A stretch of 64,000 nt of DNA, from assembly GCF_031628175.1 (NCBI RefSeq), contig NZ_JAVLVT010000010.1, positions 310,001 to 374,000 on the forward strand, written 5' to 3'. Positions 26,737-35,709 of the stretch are shown piece by piece. Under the pieces are notes generated by a model that did no database searches, was not told the origin of the DNA, and saw only the letters and a list, made by a program, of their open reading frames with translations. This DNA is from Lipingzhangella_A rawalii. Its GTDB lineage: Bacteria > Actinomycetota > Actinomycetes > Streptosporangiales > Streptosporangiaceae. Each line of letters opens with the position of its first letter. Position 1 is the stretch's first letter. The translations under genes were made by a program, and so were the position numbers.

Positions 26737-29118
26737 CTACCCAGACTCGAGCTCTGCGGCGAGGACATGCTCCTTGACGGCCAGGAAACTGTCTGGGGTC
26801 ACTGAGATCGAGTCAATACCCATGGAGACGAGTATCCGTGCGAAGTCGGGGTCGTCACTCGGCCGTTGTCCGCACATCCCTACCGGACGCTCGTTGGCGT
26901 GCGCTGCCGCGACCAGCTGCTCGATGCTGGCGATCACCGCTGGATCCCGCTCGTCGAAGAGCTCCGCGAGTTCAGCAGAGTCTCGATCTACCCCCAGGAG
27001 CAGTTGCGTGAGGTCGTTGCTGCCGATCGAGAATCCGTCGAAGCGCTCCGCGAATTCCGCGGCCAGGACGACGTTGGCCGGGATCTCCCCCATAACGAAC
27101 ACGCGAAGGCCGTTCTCGCCGCGCCGCAGCCCCTCCTCGGCCATCACGTCGATAACCCGGTCGGCCTCGCGCAGGGTTCGACAGAAGGGCACCATAAGAA
27201 CCAGGTTGGTCAGGCCGATGTCGTCGCGGACCCGGCGGACAGCCCGGCACTCCAGGGAGAATCCCTCGCGGTAGCCCTCGGTGTAGTAGCGGGACGCGCC
27301 GCGCCATCCCAGCATTGGGTTCTCCTCAGCTGGTTCGAACGGTCCACCACCGATCAGGCGAGCGTACTCGTTGGTCTTGAAGTCGCTCATCCGCAGGATG
27401 ACCGGTTGAGGCCAGCGCGAGGCCGCGATTCGCGCCACACCGTGTGCGAGGCGCTCCACGAAGTAGTCGGCACCGCTGGGCGAGCCTTCGATGAGTCTTG
27501 CGATGCGCGTCCGGTCACCCGCGGTGAGCCGCTCAGGATGCAACAACGCCATGGGGTGGGCGCGGATGTGGTTCGCGACGATGAACTCCATCCGGGCGAG
27601 ACCTACTCCGTCCGCTGGCAGTCGCCACCAGCGCAGTGCCGCATCGGGATTGCCGATGTTGAGGGAAATCTTGGTCCGCGTCTCCGGTACTGTTCTCGGG
27701 TCAAATTCGCGTTTCTCGTAGGCCAGACGCCCGGCGTAGACATGACCGGTCTCCCCCTCGGCGCAGCAAACGGTTACCTCGGCTTCCGGTGCGAGGCGTC
27801 GGGTTGCGTTGCCGACGCCGACCAGTGCCGGAACACCTAGTTCGCGGCTGACGATCGCGGCGTGCGAGGTGCGCCCACCATGGTCGGTGACGATGGCCGC
27901 CGCACGCTTCATGATGGGTTCCCAGTCCGGGTCGGTGTTGGTGGTGACGAGCACGGCGCCGGACTCGAAGCGATCAATCTCGGTGGGATCGCGCAGCACA
28001 CAGGTCCGCCCGACCGCTATGGCGCCGCCGACGGCTATGCCCGAGACGAGCCGTTGCCCCGACTCCGTCAGGTGAAAGGTGTGCAGACTCCCTGGTCCCT
28101 GATGCGCCTGCACTGTCTCCGGTCTGGCCTGGACAACGAACAGCTCACCGGTACGGCCGTCCTTGGCCCACTCCACATCCATGGCGGTGCCATAGTGGTC
28201 CTCGATCAGAACCCCCCAGCGGGCCAGGGTGCAGATCTCCTCGTCGTGGAGAACGTAGGACGTCCGTTCGCTGCTGGAAGTGACCTCGGTCTGGAGGCGC
28301 TCTTCGCCGCTGCCATAGACGATCCTGAACTCTTTGCGGCCCCGCGCCTTGGAGGTGATCGGCCGCGCCTGGGTGTTCTCGCGCAACAGATGCTTGAACA
28401 CGGTGTACTCGTCCGGATCTACCAGGCCCTGGACGACGCTCTCCCCGAGACCGTAGGCGGCACTGATCACCACATGGTGTGGAAACCCGTTCTCGGGGTC
28501 GATGGTGAACAGGACCCCGGATCCAGCAAGGTCGGAGCGCACCATGCGCTGGACGCCAACCGACAGTGCGATATCGAGATGATCGAAGCCCTGGTCCTCT
28601 CGATAGTTGATCGCCCGATCGGTGAACAGTGAGGCGTAGCAGCGCTTGCATGCCGCCAACAACGCTGCCTCGCCAGAGATATTGAGGAAGGAATCCTGTT
28701 GACCCGCGAAGCTCGCGTTGGGCAGGTCCTCAGCCGTGGCGCTGCTGCGCACCGCGACGTCGAGGTCACGACGCCCGACCTGCTGCCCCAATTGGCGGTA
28801 TGCCGCGTGTATAGCTTCGCGCAGGTCATCCGGGAGCTGCGCGGCCAGCATCGCCGAGCGCACAGCGTCGCCTACGGAGGAGACCGGTTCCCCCTGCCCC
28901 AGGCGCGCAACCTGGTCCGCGATGAAGCCGCGAAGCTCGTTGGCGTCCAGGAACTCCCAGTAGGCATCGGCTGTGGTGGCAAATCCCCCGGGCACGGACA
29001 CGCCCGCTGCCGCGAGCTCCCGCAGCAGCTCCCCCGATGACGCATTCTTGCCTCCGACGCTCTTGACGTCCCCGATCCCGACATCGTCCAGGTCGCGGAC
29101 GTAGCGGATGCTTGGCAT
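26737..29118 (-). CDS. ppsA: Phosphoenolpyruvate synthase-like enzyme
   Basis: A 793-residue PEP synthase/pyruvate-water-dikinase family protein. The N-terminal ATP-grasp domain begins with GDVKSVGGKNASSGELLREL. The phosphohistidine domain has GGRTSHAAIV (catalytic His, about residue 445). The C-terminal TIM barrel has GSNDLTQL and the GMCGQRPSDD catalytic Cys loop. It interconverts pyruvate and PEP. Start ATG 29118 follows AGGGGAACC. Two copies of the island motif lie 130-170 nt upstream, suggesting low-oxygen or dormancy control of gluconeogenic flux. Confidence 0.88.
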   Translation of the reverse strand: MPSIRYVRDLDDVGIGDVKSVGGKNASSGELLRELAAAGVSVPGGFATTADAYWEFLDANELRGFIADQVARLGQGEPVSSVGDAVRSAMLAAQLPDDLREAIHAAYRQLGQQVGRRDLDVAVRSSATAEDLPNASFAGQQDSFLNISGEAALLAACKRCYASLFTDRAINYREDQGFDHLDIALSVGVQRMVRSDLAGSGVLFTIDPENGFPHHVVISAAYGLGESVVQGLVDPDEYTVFKHLLRENTQARPITSKARGRKEFRIVYGSGEERLQTEVTSSSERTSYVLHDEEICTLARWGVLIEDHYGTAMDVEWAKDGRTGELFVVQARPETVQAHQGPGSLHTFHLTESGQRLVSGIAVGGAIAVGRTCVLRDPTEIDRFESGAVLVTTNTDPDWEPIMKRAAAIVTDHGGRTSHAAIVSRELGVPALVGVGNATRRLAPEAEVTVCCAEGETGHVYAGRLAYEKREFDPRTVPETRTKISLNIGNPDAALRWWRLPADGVGLARMEFIVANHIRAHPMALLHPERLTAGDRTRIARLIEGSPSGADYFVERLAHGVARIAASRWPQPVILRMSDFKTNEYARLIGGGPFEPAEENPMLGWRGASRYYTEGYREGFSLECRAVRRVRDDIGLTNLVLMVPFCRTLREADRVIDVMAEEGLRRGENGLRVFVMGEIPANVVLAAEFAERFDGFSIGSNDLTQLLLGVDRDSAELAELFDERDPAVIASIEQLVAAAHANERPVGMCGQRPSDDPDFARILVSMGIDSISVTPDSFLAVKEHVLAAELESG

Positions 29119-29602
29119 GGTTCCCCTGCTCTCTGCTGTGCCCGGGCCGCACCGTGTCGGCGACACAGCGGCGACCGGCCACCGAAGGCCTACCTCCAGC
29201 GAAACTCCTAAGCGTGGCGATGGCCACGGTCCGACGGCCATTGCCGCAGGGACCCTTGGCAGAAGTACGGACGGACCAACGTCCCTAGCCATGGAGGTTG
29301 AGTACAGTCCGCGTCTGGGTCGACAGCAAGGGAGGGCCTCCGTATAGCTGCGAATCGACCAAGATCAACACCTGGGGTAGGCCAGGCGGCCCTCGCACCA
29401 CACGCGTCACCAACCTCACAGGGCAATACACCGTGGTGCGGTTGTAGGGCGAGTCCGACTGTCTGCGGGTCCGCGGTCATCGTGCTCTACCTGTTCCCCA
29501 CACTCGACGTGCGAGCAGGACCGCCGGATGCCCTCAGTTGGGCGGGTCAATCTAGCGATCTGCCAGCTGGGTGGAACCCGAGCACGGGAACTCGCCCGCT
29601 TC
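29119..29602. other. Intergenic region upstream of PEP synthase
   Basis: A stretch of about 480 bases without a supportable gene. It contains the two regulon motifs at 29249-29285. Confidence 0.45.
29249..29285. promoter_or_regulatory. Two island regulon motifs before PEP synthase
   Basis: GGGACCCTTGGC (29249-29260) and GGACCAACGTCCC (29273-29285) are spaced 24 nt start to start, roughly two helix turns. Both fit the shared GGnCCAAnGGnCC form on one strand or the other. Confidence 0.55.
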
Positions 29603-29641
29603 CGCCGGGGCTGGGCCTGGTACGGGCCAGCAGCCCCGGCG
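29603..29641 (-). terminator. Hairpin terminator downstream of the HAD gene
   Basis: The arms CGCCGGGGCTG (29603-29613) and CAGCCCCGGCG (29631-29641) are perfectly complementary. The loop adds further GGCC pairing. It lies 36 nt past the HAD stop on the minus strand. Confidence 0.55.
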
Positions 29642-29677
29642 GGCTGATTCGATAGGTCGGCGCCTTGTGGGACGACC

Positions 29678-30352
29678 TCAGTGGGAGGAGAGGCGCAGCA
29701 GACCCTCGGCGACTTCCACCAGGTTCGCACCGCTCACGTCCGGCGCTGTGAAGACGTCCCCGTACTGCCCCTCCAGCCGCGCACACCAGCCAGCGAGACA
29801 GCCGGCGCGTTTGGCTCCATGGCAGTCCCAGGCGTGGACCGCGACGAGTGCCATGGTGTCTGGCGATGTTCCGAGTTCACTGGCAGCGACGCGGTAGATC
29901 GACGGTGCGGGTTTCCATGTACCGGCCTTCTCCGCAGTGATCACGTGATCCACGTGGTGCGCCAGCCCGGCGTGTTCCAGGAATCGAGCGGTGTTCTCCG
30001 CGCTGCCAACGGTGAGGCATCCGACCCGCAGCCCGGCTTCGGACAGACGTCGCAACGCCGGTTCGGCGTCGGGGTGTGGGGGCAGGTGGGCGAACCCGTC
30101 AAGTACGTGGTCGATGTCGCTTTCGGTGGCGGTGTGGTGGGTGTCGGTACGCAGCGCCTGTCGTGCCACCGATTCGAACGACCCGAAATCCCCGGCGAGG
30201 GTCAGTGCCATCGAATCGCGCTGGAAGCGCATGAACCACGGATGCAACAGCTGCGCGGATTGGCCGATCTCCTCCAGGCGAGTGCGGAGCGGGTCCAGGT
30301 CCAGCAGGGTCTCGAGGACATCGAAGGCAACGGCGTTCGGCCGAGCGGTCAC
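29678..30352 (-). CDS. HAD-superfamily hydrolase, haloacid-dehalogenase type II
   Basis: A 224-residue HAD hydrolase. Motif I is AFDVLETLLDLD with the nucleophile Asp; motif II is the CLTVGS region; motif III is EKAGTWKPAPSIY with the Lys; the acidic motif IV area is VAVHAWDCHGAKRAG. WKPAP and HAWD are typical of 2-haloacid dehalogenases (L-DEX group). It could dehalogenate 2-haloacids or act on a phosphate ester. GTG 30352 follows AAGGAG. It is divergent from a TetR gene, with a perfect 36-bp palindrome between them. Confidence 0.82.
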   Translation of the reverse strand: MTARPNAVAFDVLETLLDLDPLRTRLEEIGQSAQLLHPWFMRFQRDSMALTLAGDFGSFESVARQALRTDTHHTATESDIDHVLDGFAHLPPHPDAEPALRRLSEAGLRVGCLTVGSAENTARFLEHAGLAHHVDHVITAEKAGTWKPAPSIYRVAASELGTSPDTMALVAVHAWDCHGAKRAGCLAGWCARLEGQYGDVFTAPDVSGANLVEVAEGLLRLSSH

Positions 30353-30385
30353 GAAAGCTCCTTCAGTTGGTGGCTCAGCTGTCTG

Positions 30386-30421
30386 CCAAGTACTATACAA
30401 ACCGGTTTGTATAGTACTTGG
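30386..30421. promoter_or_regulatory. Perfect 36-bp palindrome, TetR operator
   Basis: The half-site CCAAGTACTATACAAACC (30386-30403) is followed at once by its exact reverse complement (30404-30421). The core ACAAACCGGTTTGT is a typical TetR-type operator. It lies 33 nt from the HAD start and 17 nt from the TetR start, so binding would block both genes. Confidence 0.8.
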
Positions 30422-30438
30422 GCTGGAAGGAAACGACA

Positions 30439-31032
30439 GTGGCTGAACCGCAGGGCAGGCCTGCCAAAGGACGCGCGACGGCGGATCGCATCCTGGCTAC
30501 TGCCTCAGCGCTGTTCTATGAGCGCGGCATCCGAGCTACGGGGGTCAATGCGATCTCCGAGCAATCGGGCGTGACGAAGGCCACCCTCTATGCCCACTTC
30601 GGAACCAAGGACGGGCTGGTGACAGCGCACTTGCGGGCCCGCAACAAACGGTGGTGGAAGGAACTCGACGAGAGTCTGGCCGGGTGCGTGACCGCCGAGG
30701 AGCGGTTGAAGACGATGTTCGGGGCCTACCGGGACTGGACCCTGGCGGGCGACTTCCGCGGCTGCGGTTTCGTGAACGCCTCCGCCGAGCTCACTGCGCC
30801 CGACCATCCCGGCCACGCCGTCATCAGCGACCACAAGGAAGGTATCCGGTCGTGCCTCGAAGCAATCGCAGTCGCAGCCGAGTGCCGAAACCCCGTAGCG
30901 GTGGCCGAGGAATGGTTCCTCCTGCTGGAAGGAGCCACAGTGACCGCATCGCTACGGAACGGAACCGAACCCTTCGGCCAGGCCCGTCGAGCCGCCTTCC
31001 GCCTGCTGCCAACCGCCGGTGCGAGCGCGTAA
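30439..31032 (+). CDS. TetR-family transcriptional regulator
   Basis: A 197-residue TetR repressor. The HTH is VNAISEQSGVTKATLYAHFGTKDGL (residues about 34-58). The C-terminal domain has WTLAGDFRGCGFVNASAEL, a block seen in the AcrR/YcdC-like group with a possible redox-sensitive Cys. GTG 30439 follows GGAAGGAAA. With the 36-bp palindrome in the shared promoter it very likely represses itself and the divergent dehalogenase-like gene. The inducer is unknown. Confidence 0.87.
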   Translation: MAEPQGRPAKGRATADRILATASALFYERGIRATGVNAISEQSGVTKATLYAHFGTKDGLVTAHLRARNKRWWKELDESLAGCVTAEERLKTMFGAYRDWTLAGDFRGCGFVNASAELTAPDHPGHAVISDHKEGIRSCLEAIAVAAECRNPVAVAEEWFLLLEGATVTASLRNGTEPFGQARRAAFRLLPTAGASA

Positions 31033-31949
31033 GGGTCACGCTCCCCACCCCGCTGGCGGTGGCGACGGGGAGTTGATGCGTGTCGCGGTGTCCGTGACTC
31101 GCGTGTGAGCAACTTCGGTAAGGTCGACGTCGAGGGCCGTACGTGCACAAGCCAGGATCAGGTGGTCCGCACCCGTCGAATCAGCGACCGTTCGCTGGGT
31201 TCTCGTCAAGGACACGTGTCGGGGCGTGGTCTCAGGAGTTACCTGACAGTTTGTCATCGGGAGTTGCTCGACGTTTCTCCCGGGTTCCCATGCCTTTGAC
31301 GTAGAGCCGGGTGACGGGTCCCGGGGTCTTGCGGGGGCGCGCTGTGATCTCTTCTTCCCCGCGCAGGACCCGTAGGTGGGTGTCCTCGACTACGACGGTG
31401 ACCAGCTTGCCGCAGTGGCGGGAGCCGAGCCTGATGCACTGGTTGACGACCGCGGATGCGCGCACTGCGCGGCCCGGCACCGGTGTTCTACGGATGAAGG
31501 CCGGCGGTACCCACGAGTCGTAGGTGGGCCGCTCACAGCACGGGCAAGGAGACTCTCGGTGCTGGTGCGAGTGACGCCGACACCACCGCTACCGCTCCTG
31601 AGCGCGAACACACCCACGCGCGCGGCTGGACCGGCGTGATTCGGTTCAAGGGACGCCACAGCCGCCGCCGTCGAGGCGTCCGGCTGGTTTGCGACTCGAC
31701 CCGCGGTGTCCGTGGATGCGGCGATTGCCCGTGGCCCGGGACCTCGGCAACGGCCCGATGGTGCTCATCGCAGGGCTACGTCCCCGGGTGAAGTTTGCGT
31801 CCCGGCCCGGACAGCCCGCGGTAGACGCATCCGGGCATGATCCCGGCCGCTACCGGCCCGCAGGCCTGCCTCCCTCGGGCCCAACGGCACTGTTTCCCGG
31901 ACCGGCGCGAGACGCAGTGTGGGACCAGGCAATTCGAACGGAGCTAGTG
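31033..31949. other. Gene-poor stretch with a transposase relic
   Basis: About 920 bases with no intact gene. CTCCCC and GGGGAG arms at about 31040-31074 could end the TetR transcript. The transposase relic at 31232-31480 is listed separately. The rest shows nothing I can support, apart from the RBS of the SDR gene at its end. Confidence 0.4.
31232..31480 (-). pseudogene. C-terminal relic of an IS481-like transposase
   Basis: The minus-strand frame reads IRLGSRHCGKLVTVVVEDTH followed by LRVLRGEEEITARPRKTPGP. This resembles the beta-barrel C-terminal domain of actinobacterial IS481-type integrases (GKTVTVxxEDTHFRVL, then an EIxTHxR segment). The DDE catalytic core is absent and no inverted repeats are visible. 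It is a remnant only. Confidence 0.55.
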
Positions 31950-32696
31950 ATGGGTGAAGACGACACCTCCCCGGTCCTGGTGACGGGGAGCGCTCGCGGT
32001 ATCGGGGCGGCTGTGGCCCGCATGGTTCACGATGCGGGCCCATCCGTCATCATCGCCGACATCCTGGACGAGGAGGGCAGGAAGCTCGCGAAGGAACTTG
32101 GTGAACGTGCGCACTACGTCCACCTGGACGTCACGAGCGCCAGCGACTGGGCGGACGCGGTAGCTGTGGCTGAAGGTGCGGCTGGCCCGCTGGCATCCCT
32201 GGTGAACAACGCCGGAATCCTGGACTTCGGGCCAATCGAGACCCACTCTGAGGAGGGCTTCCGCCGGATTCTCGACGTTAACCTGCTGGGCACCTGGCTT
32301 GGCATGCGTGCCGCTTTGCCGTCCCTGCGGCGGTCCGGTGGGGGAAGCATCGTCAATCTCTCCTCCACCGCGGGCATGCAGGGGTATGCCGGAATCGGTG
32401 CCTACGTGGCCAGCAAGTGGGCGATCCGCGGGCTCACCAAGACTGCGGCGCTGGAGTTCGCCGCCGACGGGGTTCGTGTGTGTTCGGTCCACCCGGGGCC
32501 GATCCGCACTCCCATGACCGCCGAGATGGAAGACGCTGTCGTGGCCAGCCAACCCATCCCGCGGTTCGGCAGTCCCGAGGAGGTCGCCCGTATGGTGGGC
32601 TTCCTCGTCATGGAGGCGACATATTCAACGGGCAGCGAGTTCGTGGTCGACGGGGGCGCCATCGCGGGTGCCGTGTTGCCACTGGACACCACATAG
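31950..32696 (+). CDS. Short-chain dehydrogenase/reductase
   Basis: A 248-residue classical SDR. TGSARGIG is the cofactor glycine motif (residues about 12-19). LDVTS, NNAG (about 91) and the catalytic SST...YVASK (Ser about 140, Tyr 153, Lys 157) are all present. The Asp in ADILDEEG after strand 2 suggests NAD(H) preference. The C terminus has GSEFVVDGGAIAG. It resembles 3-alpha/20-beta-hydroxysteroid dehydrogenases, but the substrate is not determinable. ATG 31950 follows CGGAGCTAGTG. It has no operon partner. Confidence 0.88.
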   Translation: MGEDDTSPVLVTGSARGIGAAVARMVHDAGPSVIIADILDEEGRKLAKELGERAHYVHLDVTSASDWADAVAVAEGAAGPLASLVNNAGILDFGPIETHSEEGFRRILDVNLLGTWLGMRAALPSLRRSGGGSIVNLSSTAGMQGYAGIGAYVASKWAIRGLTKTAALEFAADGVRVCSVHPGPIRTPMTAEMEDAVVASQPIPRFGSPEEVARMVGFLVMEATYSTGSEFVVDGGAIAGAVLPLDTT

Positions 32697-33044
32697 GAAC
32701 CGATCCACCGATCGACGTGACGGGCGGTTTCCCGGCGCGGGCGGGCCGGTGGGGTGGCCCGCGCTCCCCACCCAGCGCTGCGCGGAGGCGCTGCACCGTG
32801 CTGTCGGTGCGCGCGGACCCGGCCACCTTGCTCCGGCAAACAACATCCGCCACACCGCCACCACCCGCTGCCACGCCACCAAGGCCGGGGCACGCACCCC
32901 CTGCCCACGGAACCACCGAACAGGCTCCATCACCCGACGGCACTCGGCTCCCCACACCGCGTCTGGCAGGTCGACGACGTGGCCGTGCCATCCAGCCCGG
33001 GTGCGGAAGTCCTGTTGGAACCAGGACTTGTGCTCCGCTGAGGC
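32697..33044. other. Spacer before doxX copy 2
   Basis: No intact gene. A plus-strand frame ending at TGA 33040-33042 reads RVWQVDDVAVPSSPGAEVLL then EPGLVLR. This is a diverged relative of the sequence that ends just before doxX copy 1. It supports an ancient shared upstream gene at both sites. Confidence 0.4.
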
Positions 33045-33732
33045 GGTACCGCCGACTCTGCCGAGGGGCGCCGGCGTCATGGTCAGCTGGATCCATCGAA
33101 GATCCCCCCTCGGAAGGAACACGCAGATGTCAGCACAGTCCCCCCAGCCCTCGCCCCCCGTACGTCACCGCGCCGTCGAGACCGCTACAGCTGAACCCGC
33201 CTCTCCCGCTGCGCGTGGTGTCCTCGCCGTGCTGCGGCTGTCCCTCGGCTGGTACTTCCTGTGGGCGTTCGTGGACAAGATGTTCGGGCTGGGATACTCC
33301 ACTCCCCCGGAAGGCGCCTGGATCAATGGCGGCAGCCCTACCCACGGGTTTCTCACTGGGGCCACATCCGGGCCACTGGCCGGAATGTATCAGTCCTTCG
33401 CCGGGGCCGCCTGGGCCGACTGGTTGTTCATGGTCGGACTGCTGGGCATCGGTGCCGCCTTCCTGCTGGGCATCGGCATGCGTATCGGTGCGGCCTCCGG
33501 GGCGCTGATGCTGGTGCTGATGTGGAGCGCGGTCCTGCCCCCCGACACCAATCCCTTCATGGACGACCACCTCATCATGGCCCTGGCGATGGTGGCCCTG
33601 GCGATGGTCCACGCGGGCCACACGGTCGGCCTGGGCCGCTGGTGGGACTCCCTGCCTCTGGTACGCCGTTTCCCAGCCCTGCGCTGATCGAAGACTCCCG
33701 GGGCGGACGCGCCACCCGCGTCCCGCCCCGGG
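33045..33732 (+). repeat. 688-bp duplicated block, copy 2 (doxX unit)
   Basis: Same sequence as 6111-6798 by my line-by-line comparison. It carries leader, doxX and the terminator hairpin (33697-33732). It lies between an SDR gene and the CBS-FNT unit. Confidence 0.9.
33127..33687 (+). CDS. DoxX-family membrane protein, copy 2
   Basis: A 186-residue protein identical in sequence to the one at 6193-6753, with the same RBS and terminator. Four hydrophobic helices and the WYFLWAFVDKMFGLG motif place it in the DoxX family. Silent sites are also unchanged, so the duplication or a gene-conversion event is recent. Its neighbours here are an SDR gene and a CBS-BON/FNT pair, unlike the DrrAB context of copy 1. 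Confidence 0.85.
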   Translation: MSAQSPQPSPPVRHRAVETATAEPASPAARGVLAVLRLSLGWYFLWAFVDKMFGLGYSTPPEGAWINGGSPTHGFLTGATSGPLAGMYQSFAGAAWADWLFMVGLLGIGAAFLLGIGMRIGAASGALMLVLMWSAVLPPDTNPFMDDHLIMALAMVALAMVHAGHTVGLGRWWDSLPLVRRFPALR

Positions 33733-34155
33733 GGCAGCCGTACGTGCCCGGAGTCAGGCACCCACATCCGCCGCTCGACTCCGGGGAGATGGGATGGACC
33801 CGTGCTTGTGGAGACCCGGAGCACCGAGCTTCACACGTTCGTATCCAGTGCTCCCGGTGGGCCCGCCGGTCACCTCGGCTCGGACCGGTGAAGCGATCGT
33901 CAGGTACGAAGGTCCGTTCGAGCAGGGTCGGTGGGCCCTGGCGGCAGGGCGGTGGCTCGACCGAAGGTGGACGTTAGGAGAGGAAACGGAGCATGGTCCA
34001 CCGTGGCCCGAACGCCGGGACGAGTACCGGGCATGGACGGGGACTGGCCGAGCCAGCCCACCGGGGAAGGTCGACCGGCTGCGGGCAGAGTGTGTTCGCG
34101 AACCTGGAGCCCCTGGCCGCCCCGGTCCGGCCACCGAGGATCATTGGGGGAAACA
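33733..34155. other. Upstream region of the CBS-FNT unit
   Basis: A 423-base stretch without a supportable gene. A weak, imperfect relative of the island motif (GGTCCGTTCG at 33911-33920) is present. I would not call it a site on its own. Confidence 0.35.
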
Positions 34156-34758
34156 TTGCTGGTCAAGGAGATGATGACCGCACCGCGCATGGTGCTCGCA
34201 CCGCACACGACGGTGCGGGAGGCAGCCCGGCTGTTCGCCGAGCAGGAGGCGACGGCGGCACCCGTGGTCGACGACACTGGCGCGTTGCTGGGGATCGTCA
34301 CCGAGATCGACCTGCTACGGGATCGATTCGAGGCCGACCCCCGAGCCTGGGCCCGGCCCGTCGACGCGTCGCCTCCGGCACCGCCGGAGTCCGTCACCGA
34401 CGTCATGACGCGCGAGGTGGTGACCATCGCCGAGAACAACGACGTGGCCGACCTGGTCGACCTCATGGTGCGCCGGCGACTGCGGGAGGTGCCGGTGCTG
34501 CGCGCGGGCCGTGTGGTGGGCATGCTCAGCCGTGGTGACCTGCTGCGGATGCACTACCGCACGGATGCCGAGGTCTTGGCCGATCTGCGTGCGGCCCTGG
34601 CCGAGGGGGCTCCGTACGTGGAGCAGTGCTCGGCGCAGGTCCGCGACGGCTTCGTCCATCTCGACTGCGAGAACATCAGTGCGCAGCAGCGCCGGTTGGT
34701 GACGAGCATCGCCCGCACGGTGCCCGGCGTCAGTCGCGTCATCGTCGACAACACCTGA
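34156..34758 (+). CDS. CBS-domain pair with BON domain, protein 1
   Basis: A 200-residue protein. Two CBS motifs fill residues 1-125 (APRMVLAPHTTVREAARLF; VMTREVVTIAENNDVADLV, then VPVLRAGRVVGMLSRGDLL). A BON domain follows (VRDGFVHLDC to VPGVSRVIVD). CBS pairs bind adenylates; BON domains bind membranes or proteins. I chose TTG 34156, preceded by GGGGGAAACA. The longer upstream frame has no conserved content. It is followed by an FNT channel gene 23 nt on, so it may gate or sense for that channel. Confidence 0.82.
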   Translation: MLVKEMMTAPRMVLAPHTTVREAARLFAEQEATAAPVVDDTGALLGIVTEIDLLRDRFEADPRAWARPVDASPPAPPESVTDVMTREVVTIAENNDVADLVDLMVRRRLREVPVLRAGRVVGMLSRGDLLRMHYRTDAEVLADLRAALAEGAPYVEQCSAQVRDGFVHLDCENISAQQRRLVTSIARTVPGVSRVIVDNT

Positions 34759-34781
34759 TCCTGACGGGAGCGCGAAGCCCG

Positions 34782-35609
34782 ATGAGCCTGGACGCCTACT
34801 CTCCGCCGCAGGTCGCCGAGCGAGTTGAGGCGTTCGGAATCGCAAAGGCGCATGCGCCATTGCTGGGCACCGTCATGCTGGGAGTGCTGGCCGGGGGCTT
34901 CATCGGTCTCGGCGGCCTGTACTACACGGTCGTGACGACCAGCGAGACGACATGGCATCTCCTCGCCGGTGGCCTGGTGTTCTCCACTGGCTACATGCTG
35001 GCGATCCTCGCGGGCGCGGAGGTTTTCACCAGCAACAACCTGCTCACGATGGCCTGGGCGTCGCGCAGGCTGAGTGGCCGGCGGCTGCTGCGGAACTGGT
35101 CACTCGTTCTCGTCGCCAACGGCGTTGGGGCGGCGGGGCTCGCTGCCCTGTTCACCCTGTCCGGCCTGCCGGCGGCCCAGGACGGCGCTGTCGGCACCCG
35201 CGCCGTCGAGATGGCCGTGGATCGCGCGGCGCTGCCGTGGATGCAAGCGTTCTTTCTCGGGGTGCTCGGCAACCTGTTCGTGTGCTTGGCTGTGTGGGTT
35301 TCGATGGCGGGTCGCTCGGTCACGGACAAGGTGGTCGGAACCGTCCTGCCGCTGTCCGCTCTGGGTGCGCTCGGGCTGGAGCACGTGGCCGCCAGCCTGT
35401 ACTTCATCCCCCGGGGTCTGATGGTCGCCTGGCTCGTTCCCGAGGCGGCTGCCGGACTTCCGCCGGTGGCCCTCGCCGGCGCGGCTGTGCACATCGTTGC
35501 GGTCACCCTGGGCAACATCGTTGGTGGCAGTCTGATGGTGGCGCTCGTTTACTACGTGATCTATCTGCGTCCGGGATCCGACCGGTCCAACCGCGACATC
35601 CCCGGCTAG
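34782..35609 (+). CDS. FNT-family formate/nitrite transporter
   Basis: A 275-residue FocA/NirC-type channel with six helices. The GAEVFTSNNLLTMAW block (about residue 85) is the FNT hallmark loop. A second half repeat contains GLEHVAASLYFIPRG and LGNIVGGSLMVAL, including the conserved Asn/His pore region. It would pass formate, nitrite or hydrosulfide across the membrane. Just 23 nt separates it from the CBS-BON gene, so they likely form one transcript. This fits anaerobic or low-oxygen metabolism. Confidence 0.88.
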   Translation: MSLDAYSPPQVAERVEAFGIAKAHAPLLGTVMLGVLAGGFIGLGGLYYTVVTTSETTWHLLAGGLVFSTGYMLAILAGAEVFTSNNLLTMAWASRRLSGRRLLRNWSLVLVANGVGAAGLAALFTLSGLPAAQDGAVGTRAVEMAVDRAALPWMQAFFLGVLGNLFVCLAVWVSMAGRSVTDKVVGTVLPLSALGALGLEHVAASLYFIPRGLMVAWLVPEAAAGLPPVALAGAAVHIVAVTLGNIVGGSLMVALVYYVIYLRPGSDRSNRDIPG

Positions 35610-35709
35610 GTGCCCGGATCGGGACCGGGGCGGGAACGGGGCCTGCCACGGTACGCCACGCGCCGTGGGGCAGCCCGCCCAGCACCGACCCACGCCATCG
35701 TCACGCGCT

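Noticed and set aside
31036..31257. Small minus-strand frame next to the transposase relic
   Set aside because: Some ordered-looking residues but no family match, no RBS, and it overlaps the relic.
33911..33920. Ninth copy of the island regulon motif before CBS-BON protein 1
   Set aside because: Only about 8 of 11 positions fit; too weak to count without a matrix score.
33931..34155. N-terminal extension of the CBS-BON gene
   Set aside because: No CBS-type content, Arg/Gly/Pro-rich, and a good RBS precedes the TTG at 34156.
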